Under the pieces are notes generated by a model, which was not told where the DNA came from, ran no database searches, and worked only from the letters and a program-made list of their open reading frames with translations. 64,000 nt of DNA from Stachybotrys elegans (Eukaryota > Ascomycota > Sordariomycetes > Hypocreales > Stachybotryaceae): assembly GCA_020746835.1 (NCBI GenBank), contig JAGPNK010000022.1, positions 62,001 to 126,000 on the forward strand, in the 5' to 3' direction. Numbering within the stretch: the first letter of the stretch is position 1; each line of letters opens with the position of its first letter. Made by a program: the position numbers and the translations under genes. This document shows positions 12,120 to 23,625 of this stretch, one piece after another.

Positions 12120-13520
12120 GCAAATCGATTACGATAAGGGCTGCAGGCCTCGGCATCGGCGCTCTCGGCGGACTCATGGACGCCATGTCTGCATGCTCTG
12201 GTATCTACCAGCTGCTCGATGCGACATCTTGACGGACAGCTGCGGCCTGTGGCAAGGGTGGCTGCACCAGCAGTGCCGCAATTACCCAGACTTGAAAATG
12301 ATATTGGAACGATCGAGCCTAGCCGTGTACGATTAGTCTTTGATGGGAACAATAGCCTGGATCAGTGGAAAGGCGGATGAAAGTCAGATCTGTAGAGCAT
12401 CTGGAATCGTTGCTTGCAGGGCTCTCAGACTTCTTCCTCCACGTACGCCAACTCGGAAATAGGGAATCCAGGTCAAGACTTTGCCATTCCGCAGACTCAA
12501 TCACTGTTGGAAGACATCTGCCGCAGCCACAAGCTTTTCTCAATCAAGTGTATTTTCTAATCAATTGTTATCCATTGATCTAATATTATCTTTATTATTA
12601 CAGAGGGCCTCCTCGAAGTCACTGGTCTGTATCCCATTGGGGCACACGAACGGGAAATCCCACATCACCGTCAGAAGATGACAAGAGCGGAGATGATGGG
12701 ACTAACTCGGACACCTTCAGAAGGCTCTGTAATCTCAGCCACCAACTCGATCGAAATCTCCAGGACCGGATTCAGAGGTTTATCAATAGGCCTATAACGG
12801 AAAGCCTGACCATCCAGCCTTCTAGACTGCGACCAGTCTACGTCTGGCCTTTGGAGTTACAGCCTGCTTGGATCCAAGTGTTGATTGAATGGAAGAAATA
12901 CGACAAAAGCTGGGTTGGCCAGAAGGGAGTCGAGGCGTATATATAAGATCGCTTATGCTCTGAATGACAATACAAAGCCAGCCAAACTGCTAATACTTAA
13001 GTGCCTGGGATTCTTTGATGATCCAGAGCATAGCCGCTTCGGATTCGTGTTCTCACTCCCTTTACCTTCGACCACGTGAACTCGCCTGGCCAACTCCGGT
13101 TGTTCAGGCAATTCTTAGGGACCATCTCCGGAGACCCCCCAACAAGACCGGTATAAGAGCTCGTATAACCTAGCGCTATCGCTCTCCGTTCTTACGCAAT
13201 GATATGGCTTTACGAGTATTAGAAGCCACAAATTCATGGAATCCCAGATTTCACCGGTCCATCTTGTCGGCTTCGACATTTCACGGCCTGATGCAGTCGA
13301 CGAGTCCGAGAAGCCAGAGGAAGGCGTAAGGCAGCCCAGGGCAGGGTTGTAGGCGAGCTTTTGACTTTACATTCCGGGCGTCGTGTTGATACAAGTCGCG
13401 CAGTGGAAGCCGGCTTGGGATATACAAGGACGGCATGACGGCGGAGGCGCTGGGGAGAGCGTTGGTGGAAAGACAAAACATGGCTTGGACAGTTCATGGG
13501 CGAGACAGATAAAGATGCAT
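12120..13520 (+). pseudogene. HeLo-type protein with C-terminal kinase-like domain, pseudogene
   Basis: Plus-strand fragments follow the layout of fungal HeLo (prion-inhibition/propagation) proteins with a C-terminal kinase-like domain (DUF7580-type). The N-terminal part reads AAGLGIGALGGLMDAMSAC (~12135), typical of the HeLo first helix; then come VEHLESLLAGLSDFFLHVRQ (~12395) and the 147-bp insertion at 12517-12663. The C-terminal part has LKCLGFFDDPEHSRFGFVF (~13000), then LVGFDISRPDAVDESEKPEE (~13270) and WKPAWDIQG (~13405), matching the conserved CLGYF.D..HSRFGFVF, LVGFD.SRPD...SEKPE and LWKPA.D motifs of that family. Stop codons and frameshifts separate these blocks, and no ATG precedes the HeLo helix. 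HeLo domains act at membranes in heterokaryon incompatibility, so this is a dead incompatibility-type gene. Family assignment rests on remembered motifs. Confidence 0.65.
12517..12663 (-). repeat. short retroposon-like repeat (copy f) inside the HeLo pseudogene
   Basis: Reverse orientation: ccgcagccacaagcttttct to gaacgggaaatcccac, 147 bp. Flanked by atcactgttggaagaca (12500-12516) and atcaccgtcagaagatga (12664-12681). Aligned without gaps over 17 positions they differ at five, all transitions. I read this as an aged target-site duplication. Confidence 0.75.
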
Positions 13521-14500
13521 TAGACTTTTAAAATGGGAAGGTAACAAGGATGAAGTTGAATCATTTTATATGAAAGTAGTAGAGGGAATGGCCATTAAAG
13601 TATTAGTATAAAGGGTTCTACTACTCTACTCTTGACCTCGATATGGCATCTGGTTCATGTCTGATGGGATTAGCAAAGCCCATGGAAGAATCTTTAGGTC
13701 AAGCCCATGAGGCAAACGTGGTAAGTGTAGACTGGAGAAAGCGATCTTATGATATTGGCGTTGGCTTCACTGTTACGAGCTATAAGGCCAACTAGGTATT
13801 GGCTATAGAGAGATGTTGGCTTTCTTGCTGGTAGAATCATTAGGTGGCTGGCTGGCTTGGACCATGAGCGTCGGCTTTGACTTGGTTGCTAGTGAGGGCC
13901 ATGAAGCCAACAAGGCCACCTTGGTTTGGCCACAGCCTGAACAGACATTGAGGCAAACTTGGATGGCTTATCGCCAATGTAGATGGCGACCTCGGTTGCG
14001 CACCTGCTTCTGGGTTGGTCTGCTAGACACCCCATAATGATGATATTAAATCCTTGTTGGCAGCAAGCCAAGCGGATAGCAATGTCATACCCTGCTCAGG
14101 TTAGTCCGCTGCCCGCTGCCCATAATGGTGAGGCTGTGGTTGGCACCAGACTCCAGCCATGGAGCAAATCTTATAGTAGGCTCATCGCCGATGGAAACAT
14201 CGATTCTATAATATCAGCTTTGACTTCGTCGCTAGCGGGGCCAGGAAGCTAATAGAATAGTTGGGTGGAGGGCTGGCAAGGGCATGGCCCATAAGGCCAC
14301 CTAGATGACCGTCGGATATAGTTCTGCCAATCTGTGATATCGGCTTGGGCTTTATCGCTGGCGATACTGAGGACCTCGAGGGAAACGAGGACAATGATAA
14401 CAACGACAATGACGACAACTGAGTGCCGGTTAGAACTCTGCCTGTGGCCTGACAACCATAGAGGCAGCTGATCTAGTCAGAGCCATTATTGCATTTTCTA
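13521..14500 (+). repeat. block of degenerate dispersed repeat R1
   Basis: R1 phrases occur at about 13748 (atgatattggcgttggcttc), 14214, 14336 (tgatatcggcttgggcttta) and 14452 (aaccatagaggcagctgatc). No gene is visible; 13521-13700 holds nothing recognisable. Confidence 0.55.
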
Positions 14501-15606
14501 TGGGTGGCCTCTTCCCTCATCTCAGTATTAGAAAACTATTGGGCTCTGATTTAATGATATGCTTATTGAAATATGGACAAAGCGGCGGCGAGAAGGGGAA
14601 GGAGTGGATGGAGCAGAGGGAGGCAGGGCAGTCCAGAAGATCAAGAAGATCAAGGCGGCTCAATAGTAATCATACTCTATGTGCTGTGGCCCTTACCGGG
14701 CTACCAAATACGCTTCATGGCGAAATATAATCTCTACGTTCTCCCACGTAGCCGATCCGAGATGGGAGAATATGGCATTCATCCTCGATCTTATATATCC
14801 AGCTGTCAAGATAATGGAGTCAGCATAATGGCCAGTTCAAGTACCGATATTGAAACAACAACAAAGAGCCTTGGCAGAGAGCAACGCCATCGAATCCAGA
14901 CATTGCATCAAATTGATAGGGATGACTTCCAACTGGTGAGAATAAGCACTCACTTCATAAACCATCTCGCCTGCCTAAGCTCGAATGTTCGACAGGGCCT
15001 ATCTATTTCTAGAGGCCATTTGACCAAACATTTATAGCACTATAATGATCATATGGACGGCGCACAATAAAAGGTAGTCTTTCACCGTAAAGACAACAAT
15101 CTCGTCTTCAGGTTGTGTAATTGGCGGTCTAAGGCTTTGCCCAGTTTGCTTAGGAACGCTTCAATCCTTGATCCCATGCAAAGTGGCCGACATTCTTCTA
15201 CCTCCAAAGATCGGAAGTGGCTCTGGTATGTGAGTAGCTCGTTGAAAATCTGCATTACAGTTGTCTGATCCGCTTCATTATTGAAGTCCCATTTCGTTAT
15301 TTAAATGAAGCGCCGCGGTTCCACTGATTCCAGCGGACAGAACTCGGCAGAATGCCAGGCTTGCCGCTTCGGTGGGCTTGCGGAGGCATGGTACAAGCCT
15401 GCTCAACGATGGCTGCAAACCTGGCATATCCCTTTCATCATCTCGGTTGGAGTCTCGGGAGTGTGAGATGATGCCAACTTGAAATCTCCAGACTCAAGCC
15501 CTGTGGATGGCCGGATACATGATGCAAGGCCTAGTGCTTTGACATCGATATACGTGCCTCACGTTGTTTGGCTTAAGCGCGAAATATCTGCAGTTGGATA
15601 CAATAA
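14501..15606. other. no supported gene
   Basis: A 154-codon plus-strand frame (14573-15037) has low-complexity Arg/Gly/Ser composition at its start and no domain. It borders R1 repeat and is probably not a gene. The rest shows nothing, though it could include the decayed C-terminal part of the HET relic. Confidence 0.35.
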
Positions 15607-16430
15607 CTAATTAGCCACGATTTGCCAGAACCCGTTACTGTACATCCGGCGTAGTAGGTGCTTGGTGTTTGTGTTACGCTTTTGCATCTTAATGTTTTCA
15701 TCCCAAGCAGGGAAGATCTTGTTATGGCTGTTCGGGGGGCGCGGTGCTATCAGCAGTAATTCTCTTGGGTCACGCGCCATTGCTATTACCTGCCGATCCC
15801 AAAGAGAGCTGCCACTCTTATCCAAGCCAAGCTCAGAAGTAACCGACAAGATTTCCTGCAGCACCCAATGGCGAAAGTATTCGCAGTCAAGAAGATTGAC
15901 AAGATTTAACGCGGCAGACGCAGGCATATTGAACAGAACACTCATCATTCATGTTTTCGCCTATGCGGGATCGGGGTCTGCCGAACTACTTGCCACCTCC
16001 ATGACTCTGGCCCTAATTCGAACGCTTTCTTGATACCCGGGCTCTAGCGACATGCGCAATACTGATAAACACGAGGCATATACTGACGGGTTCGCTCCAC
16101 GCTTGACTGATCAATACACAAGGCGTCAATCCAATCTGACTCGCCTTCAGACCGTCGGAAAGACCACATGGCGGCGGCTAGGTTGGACCGGAGTGGCAAA
16201 TCGCTTCTCGTACCCAACAGTAGGAGAGTGCTTTGGAGGCATATTCGACGTCGATGATCTCCAATGTTCCAGAGGGTCTCGTCCAACTCCCACATGCAGG
16301 TAAAGAATACGAGTGAGTGGCGGTAGACTCATACTGATGCATGCAGACGAATGGCACAATGCTGTCTTGCCGGATTCTGAGCTCTCAAGCCCGAATCGTT
16401 CCACCACGTCGTGAGGGGTTAGTTGGCAGA
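15607..16430 (-). pseudogene. HET-domain (heterokaryon incompatibility) gene relic
   Basis: Read on the minus strand in order: DPLEHWRSS and ASKALSYCW (around 16250, different frames) at the usual HET start; LPLRSNLAAAMWSFRRSEG and ESDWIDALCIDQSSVERTRQ (~16200-16070), the central motif (WIDALCINQ); PGYQESVRIRARVMEVAS (~16030-15980); and FRHWVLQEILS (~15870), the WVVQE motif. The blocks lie in at least three frames, with stops between them (for example after PRVYQYCACR near 16047). HET proteins trigger cell death on fusion of unlike fungal individuals; this copy cannot make one. Confidence 0.7.
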
Positions 16431-16639
16431 GTAGAAGGCCGCTTTATGCTACGATGTAACTGCCCACAAGTCACGGACAATGCCTGGGAGCAGGATTCCT
16501 TTTCTCAATGTAGGTAGACTTCAATTTGATTGAATCGACTAAAGCCTATGGATCTTGCGTCACTTTCGCGTTATAATCCCATGGGCATAAATGTCTTTGT
16601 ATTTATTTATACAAAGCCACTTCTCGTCACAGTTGTTTT

Positions 16640-16800
16640 ATAGAGCCTTAAATCGGCGTCTTCGTCGGTGGCGAGCATCATACAGCGTGGCTATAATATC
16701 GGTCGGCTTTGCTAGCAAGGGCAAAAGACATGAGATTGGCAAGGGCATGATGGCACTGGCTTGGGTGGAACTGGCGCGGCCGTGAGGCCTAGTGGAATGT
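16640..16800 (+). repeat. R1-type repeat units
   Basis: Contains aatcggcgtcttcgtcggtg and taatatcggtcggctttgct, then gacatgagattggcaagggc, which recurs in the 3-4 kb block (agacatgagattggtgaggt near 4052). No open frame. Confidence 0.45.
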
Positions 16801-16932
16801 GAGAGCGCAGATGTATAGATAGGGCTCTCTCCTGCGTAGCAGGCCTCTCTTCCATCTTCAATCAACCTTGTTCCTACACCTCTACTACTGCTAAGCCTGA
16901 CTGAACGCCAGAGCAAGACTGGTTTGTCAGGA

Positions 16933-18760
16933 GCGTCGGCTGCAGGACGAGACATGATCAGGCAATTATCAGCCCCGGCTTAATCGCCAGACTAGCTACA
17001 GTGAGTCGACAAAAGTAAAATGTCTTTTTCTATAAATGTCCGATTACTTTGGAGACCCAGTGTAGTTGTTGAATTCCCAGCCTGCCGCTAGTCGAGCAGT
17101 GGTCAGGACAGGATCGCCGATGATGTGCCCGTAGCCATGGAAGAGTCCGCGGTAATGGCCAGGATCGTTGTCGAACTGTAGCTGGAGGTCTCGATCTGTA
17201 AGGCAGCGCATATCGGAACACTGAAGTCTTGGAAGAAGACTGCCTGTAGCTGAGGTCAGATCGATGCCTATGGAGGTCTCGAGACGCGGAAGGGTTCGAC
17301 GGCAGGTCATGATCCCTGTTACTCACAAACCATATCTCGCAAACTGTAACTCGGGAGGCTTCAATGTTAGATCGCTGCCACTTACGAGGGAAGCCGTGAG
17401 GAAGGGTGCCAGTCAGGATCAGGCTGCTGGCAAGCTCTAGACCTGCGAAAAGAATCTGCTGAATGTCGATCGCTGAAAGGTCGAGCTGTGGTGTAGGACT
17501 GCCTTGAGCACGCAAGGTAAGGATCGTTCATTGTTGTATTAGTGCGGGGAACCCATTGACAGAAATTTGGCCTTGTTTGAACTACACCAATGCAAGGCCA
17601 CCCTAGACTTAGAATGCCCTGTGGAATTTCGTGCCTTGGATACACCAGCGTTGTTGTCGCAATGATGTGGCAACTTGGGTCAAGAAATCTAATGCCTCCG
17701 AACTCTGCCTACCGCCATTTACTTTGGGATGGACGAATATCGAGCTCAACTGCCAGTGTTTATAAAAACCGGCTGCTTAACAGCGCATGTGGCATGATAT
17801 ATTTAACCCATGACGGCTACTGAACGCCGCAATTGTCACACGCATAACGCGTATCTGGACAAACGTTCACGTAGCCTCCACGTACAGCAAGTCCCAACGC
17901 TGTCGGCCTTTAAGAGGACAGAATGAAATCTCTGAATTGGTAGTAACCGCATCTTGGCTCCATGATTAGCAATGCCGTAGATGGGACAGACCAGCGACTT
18001 CAAGGAGGCTCCCTCTAATAGTCAATAGATAGCACGTTCTCAGTGGTATTGTAAGTAGAGGACCTTATACATTTTAATGGCAATAGTCAATAGCTTCTGT
18101 TGCATGCCGCGGCGATGCTACGAGAAACTTAGTGATGTAGGTGAGGGAGGCGGCTTTCCAGTGGACTATGGATTTGACTGCAGGATGGTTTCCACTCGAT
18201 CAGCCGGTGACTCGATTAAAGAAAATGTTGAGTTGTCGAGCTTTCTGGGTTAGCTGTCTATAAGATACGTCTCAGCTATATCGACAACACGCCTATAAGC
18301 AACAATATAAAATCAAGAAGAGGGCGAGCGGCCCAAATCCAAGAGCCCAGAACACACGTCAAGATGATAGAATTACCTTAGTATAGTTGGCTGGGATCTA
18401 CGGTTGGCTGTGAATAAGATGAGCGTCGGAATGAGTGTTGGTTGGAGCTCGGTCATTACGAGGCATGATATCGGCTTTGGCTTCGTCACTGGCGAGGACA
18501 GAATTGCTGGGTGTAGGCTGGCGCAGGCCATGGCAGGATGGTCGGGTGCGCTGCCAAAATCACGACCCCAACGAGATGAGTGTCGGCCGGAGCCCCGTGG
18601 ATCTTAACTTTGGCTTTGTCGATCGAGCTGCGAGTGTTTGACTGGAGCTCTGCCTGTGAGGCAAATCACACGGTAGCCTTTTCGCCAATCCTATGATATT
18701 AGCTTGGTTTGGTCGTTGAGGATTGGATCAAAGGCCAATAAGATGAGCGTTGGCTGGAGA
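16933..18760. repeat. segmental duplication, copy B (partner 5498-7290)
   Basis: Second copy of the ~1.8 kb segment; collinear anchors are listed for copy A. It includes the retroposon-like fragment at 17980-18030 and ends in R1 units (18420-18760). The minus strand at 17030-17310 keeps a coding-looking stretch containing DPGHYRGLFHGYGHIIGDPV, matched in copy A by DSFHGYGDSGD. I do not recognise the family. Confidence 0.75.
17980..18030 (+). repeat. short retroposon-like repeat, fragment (copy g)
   Basis: Reads gggacagaccagcgacttca, then aggaggctccctctaatagt and caatagatagcac. Equivalent in position to copy d of the partner segment. Confidence 0.55.
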
Positions 18761-20612
18761 ATAGAATACTTAATAGTGCAGCGGCGGCCGAATGTCAGAG
18801 TAATCGATGCCTGCTATTTCTGTGTCTGAGAGGCTGTAGAACGCCGCGCATGACAGCCTTCGGACGGATGACGCGGAACCTCTAAATACTGTGTACCGTT
18901 TCTGCTGGCAACGGTTTGCGATACCAGTTCTCGGCCCTGATTAACGTATCTTCCAATCGGCTTACTTCTCGGGGACCTCCTTCAGTCCAGAACGTAATGG
19001 AAGAGTCAAGTATCGCAACCGTCACTACAAATGTAATCAAAATAGGAGAGTGAGAATGATGCTGTTAAGCTGTCGTGATACTCCTTCCATCTAACTGGCT
19101 CTTGGAAAGGTTCAATGTCCAGATGGTGAGCCTTGCGGGTTAGTGGCTCCAAGGTGGCCAGTCTCCAGTGCACAACTCGTCTTGTCAGGCGTAGAGGACA
19201 ACTTTCATGCCACCTCATAGAGCCATCTTGGCTGCCGCTATCGGTAAGCATCCTACACAGTTGGGTTGGTGAGATGCAAGCCGTCGCTAACTGTCAATCT
19301 TTTGGACATAGGGCTCACTGTTCTTGCCCTTAAAGGGGCGTGCAACGTCTTGCTAGTTGTGAATGACACATTCGATCGGATCACGACGTTGCCAACAGCA
19401 TAACAAAGACAGAGATGCCTGTAACCAAGGGCAAGGACAGTCTGCTCCAACACTCTTTTTAGTAGGAATCTATGCTAGGCAGAGACCTTTGGCTTTCAGT
19501 TGAGTCTGTTGGGCTCGCTGTTGGCGTCTCATTCTCCCTTTCCGACATGGGAGAATACAAGTGCTTCTCGGTGGGTATGGACTGCCCCAACAGCATCGGA
19601 CTCCGCGCCTGGGACAGTCCTATAGAGGTTGCCAAGTTGGCCATGGATTTTCACGATGAGGAGATCGCGGGCGGCAACGTTAATGTTATAGCCTGACGTG
19701 CCGCTGAGTTGGGGTCTAGCAACTATGTGTATTGTCACGCAAAGGCCGTGAACGCTGCCAAGGCAGTCTAAGAGGCACTCTCTGGCCTTCAAATTTATTA
19801 GATCTTAGAGACCGAGACCATAGGATAGAGACGTGTGGCCTGGAGCAAAGCCAATATATATATAGGACAGTTGGATTCTGCGGCGAGGAACGGCATTGAT
19901 GAAGTTTCTGGTAACGCGGTTTCTTGGAGAGCGGCCCAACGCTACGACAAATCAATATTACGATAGATATCGTTGACACTCAAGGAGGAGTTGCGATAAT
20001 TTGCAGTAGGATGTGAAGGTTATCCTTTTGGTTCAGTGTCGGCAAGCCTGGAAGTCTGAGACATACTGGGAACGTCTCCATCGCTTGATAGATATAGCCA
20101 GGCATCTTTGGCGAAGCAAGTGTCCCCTGAGACGACGATGAGACAAAGAGTGGGTTTTGGTCAGAGGTAAGTACGTAGGCCGGGTGAGGGGAAAATACGC
20201 TGATCAACACAGAGCATCACCCCATTTATGGGTCAACCAATCCAGTACTGTCCCACAGCCATTAAGTTCCACACCAGAAGTGCCGGAGCGGGACTTGGGG
20301 CGTGCTGAATTTAACTGCCTTTGCATCGGACCGACTCACGCTTGCTTTGCCTCTCGCAATCTTCTAGGAACCCGACGGCCGAATATGAAGACTCCGAGAT
20401 TGCGGCCGTTACTCTGCTGACTTAGGCTTCATGCATGCAACGGAGTTTCGGGGAGCAGAGCAACTTCCAAATAATAATATGAGAAGGCCGGACTAGAACC
20501 ATCTTTGAGACAAGAGAAACTCGAAACACACTCAATCCTTAACATAGCAACCCCATCTCAGGAACACGCAACCTCGTAAACATTCCCATACTTTCCCAAA
20601 ATCACAAGCCAA
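18761..20612. other. no supported gene; upstream region of the FAD monooxygenase gene
   Basis: Frames of 60-90 codons on both strands show no domain I can name. The last 200 bp before 20613 are presumably the monooxygenase promoter and leader; the stretch just upstream of the ATG is rich in C and A (tttcccaaaatcacaagcca), as is common before fungal start codons. Confidence 0.4.
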
Positions 20613-22168
20613 ATGCTCGGAGCCCCGATTGAACAAGCTGCTACTATGCAGCGAGAAGCCCCTAACAGCCTCGACATCCTCATCATCGGCGGAGGCATCG
20701 CTGGTCTCGGCTTCGCCATCGAGGCCTACCGCAAGGGACACAACGTGTCTCTTATTGAGCGCCGCCCAGACTTCACCGACTACGGCATGTTTTTTCTTCT
20801 TCCTTCTTTCTCGCGTCAATATCGGTGAAGGGAAGTCACTGACAACCGAGCCAGGCGACCTTATTGCGATTCAGCAGAGCGTTCTTCACACTCCCGAGAA
20901 ATGGCCTGGTTTCATGGATCGCTGCCGTGAGCACCAAGTTGGACGCGAAGGTACTCTCCACCACAAGTACGATGGCACATACATTGGCTCCCACACATTC
21001 CCTCTTGCCCTGAGCCGGGCTGTCCTTCATGACACTCTCTACCAGTATGTTCGGGGTCTTGGCATCGAGGTCAAGTTCTCGACCCGCGTTGTGGACTACT
21101 TCGAGACCGACGATCACGCCGGCGTCATCTTGGATGACGGCTCCAAACTCACCGCCGACGTTGTGGTTGCGAGCGACGGTATCGGCTCTAAGTCATGGGG
21201 CCTGGTTTCGGGATACAAGGAGAAGCCTGTCAGCTCTGGCCAAGCCCTTTTCCGGGCGACGTACCCTGTAGAGCTTGCTCTCGACAAACCTCACATCGCC
21301 AAGGAGTACGGAAACGTGCAAGACAAGTGCAAGCTGTTCGCTGGCAAGGGGGCCCACATCATCATCGCCAGAGCCGGTCCTAACATGATCTTCATGCTCA
21401 CACACAAGGTACGCAAACCTTCTCGATTCGCTGTGCTGCTTGCGGACACTGATGCTCCTTTTCAAAGGATACCGGCACCGCCGAGGAAGAGTGGACAAAG
21501 CAGACTTCCGTCGACCACGCCCTGCCGCATGTTGAGGGTTGGAGCCCCGAAGTCAGGGACATCATTGAATCCGCCCCCAACCGCCAAGCCGTCGACTTTA
21601 AGCTCATGTGGCGCAACCCCCGCGAGAACTGGGCCTCTCCCAAGAAGCGTGTCATCCAGATTGGCGATGCAGCTCATACTTTCCTCCCAACTTCTACCAG
21701 CGGTGCCACCATGGCACTAGAAGACGCCTTTTCGCTGGCAGCTTGCCTGCAGCTTGCTGGCAAGAAAGACGCACCTCTCGCCGTCAGAGTGCACAACCAC
21801 TTGAGGTAATTCTACGCCCCCATTCTCTCCTTGCCGGTGCTGACCCATTCAACTACAGAGCCGAACGTGTCGCCTGCGCTCAGAGGATGGGCTTCAAGAA
21901 CCAGGAACTCTTCCACAGCGCTGACTGGGATGCTGTCGCTCGGGATCCTACTGCATTTCTCACCCCGGCCGGCAAGTGGTTGGTGAACCATGATCCGGAG
22001 AAGTATGCCTACGACAACTACGCTACGTGCGCGAGCCACTTCACCGATGGAACGCCCTTCAAGAACACCAATACTGTCCCTGGTTACACCTACAAGCCGT
22101 GGACTGTCCAGGAGCTCTTGGCTGCTTCTGATCGTGGTGAGAAGCTGGTGGATGAGGGAGACTGGTAA
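20613..22168 (+). CDS. FAD-dependent monooxygenase (4 exons)
   Basis: Exons 20613-20784, 20855-21408, 21468-21805 and 21859-22168 give 457 residues with all phases consistent. It is a group A flavoprotein hydroxylase (PF01494-like), which uses NAD(P)H and O2 to hydroxylate or oxidise a small molecule. Visible motifs: dinucleotide-binding GGGIAG at residues 26-31 inside DILIIGGGIAGLGFA; the DG motif in VVASDG (165-166); the GD motif in IQIGDAAHTFLPT (307-308), followed by SGATMALEDAFSLA. No signal peptide. The first ATG is used; a second at residue 12 also precedes the Rossmann fold. Intron 1 is GC-AG (70 nt, branch ACTGAC); introns 2 and 3 are 59 and 53 nt, GT-AG. The neighbouring MFS, P450, regulator and PKS relics indicate a tailoring enzyme of that cluster. 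It is the only cluster member with an undamaged reading frame. Confidence 0.9.
20785..20854 (+). other. GC-AG intron of the FAD monooxygenase gene
   Basis: The donor is TACG|GCATGT, with no usable GT donor nearby. The acceptor is GAGCCAG and the branch site is CACTGACAA, 12-16 nt upstream of it. Removal joins GAC TAC G to GC GAC CTT and keeps the frame (FTDYGDLIAIQQ). Confidence 0.75.
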
Positions 22169-23625
22169 CAGCACTGTCTGTAGGAACGATGTTCATTGAA
22201 GAGAGAAGAGAGACTGCTACGCAGGTGGGCGGGAGCCCCTATTTGTACATCTGTGCGGTCCCACATTCCAATAACTGGATCTAATTAGACCTGGCATATC
22301 ATGCACAGTTGAGGTTTGTCAGTCAGCTGTTAAACTGTTTCTGCAAGATTGGATGTTCTCTAGATATAGAGGTATTATTAGATATTAGAATCAACACGAT
22401 ACGATTAACGGATTTAAGTTGTAAAGCTGAGCTTCCTCCTTCACACTTAATAAAGAAACCCATTTGACGTGCTTGTGTCATGACGCTTGCCACTGGAGGT
22501 CTCCTTAACAACCCATAGACCTTATAAAGAAGCTTGGAAGTTTGACACGGAACCCTGGTTCAGCAGCGTCATGGAGCACTTACGTGCGACCTAATTTTAT
22601 TTCATGTTTTTGGAAGCTAGCCCGCCGTAGTCCGTGGAATCGAGGTCCAGCAGCAGAGGTCCAATCTCGCGACCTGCTCGCTATCGAAGCAGACGGAATC
22701 ACGCCGTAAGTCGGCGGAAGTAGGTCGCGTTGTTACTTATAAAGCCCAAAGGGTCAAATTGGTCCCTTATTCACGGAATGGAGCTGGTTGAAGATTCGTC
22801 GCCGAGGCTAAGGTTGTATGTAGTCTATGTTGGATATAGAATGACTAAGTAATAGGGCCAAGCATGGCGGTGAGGTCACTCGGCGTAGTAAACCAGGCCG
22901 GGATCGGTTCACGCTGGCAGCGGCATCAGGGCGTAATACTAAGTGGAGGGCTGGGTCGTGTCTAAGTATAATCCAAGGGGATTTGATATCGTGCTGATAG
23001 GGAGTGTATTATCCTAAATAAGAGACCTATTAAGACGTCCGATACCTGCAATATTCCATGTTTATATCTCCTCTTGGTGGCTTGATCCGGATTGCAACAG
23101 TGGACGAGCATTCGTGGCTACCTCGTTCATTGGGAGATCCACAGCTCTGCACTGGCACCTAGTTTGAAACCAGGGCCTTTCCTGCATTGTCTTGTATCAC
23201 CCCTGTGGCAGTTGATACTGTCATTTTAGCGACACGAAGCTGTCTCTCTAAGTGGACTGTGGGTAAGTGTTGGATATTTCTAGGTTTCAGCCGCCAAGGG
23301 CTATTCCGTATTTATCTTTTTGCAGTTAGCCGAGCCTATGCCCCTACAGAAGTCCGGAGTCCATGCCCCTATTTGAGAGCGGAGTCTGGATTCCGTTTTT
23401 GTATTAGGGATAGAGTACCGGTCAAAACTTGATATTGAGGAAATGGTATTTAGAGGAGGTTTCCAACAATTGTTAAGATCTACCAACATGAGCTGATGAT
23501 GCTCTGTATTTGACTGTCTATTATAAAGAAACACTATTGGATAACCCCTGCCTCTTGTCTGGAGGTTAACAGCTGGTCTTGTCTCCCTGGTCGTCCCAAT
23601 ATCAGCTCCCGGTTTCTCCTGGGAT
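22169..23625. other. intergenic; possible small inverted-repeat element at 22580-22740
   Basis: No coding frame with a domain. Around 22587 gcgacctaat and around 22722 taggtcgcgt form an 8-bp inverted pair (GCGACCTA/TAGGTCGC) bounding ~145 bp, too short to name as an element. The rest shows nothing I can support. Confidence 0.35.

Noticed and set aside
14573..15037. A 154-codon plus-strand frame
   Set aside because: Low-complexity Arg/Gly/Ser start, no domain, borders the degenerate repeat; probably chance.
20629..21720. A 363-codon frame covering most of the monooxygenase region
   Set aside because: It begins at a TTG and reads through intron 1 and intron 2 in the wrong frame for part of its length; the four-exon model keeps all flavoprotein motifs in one protein.
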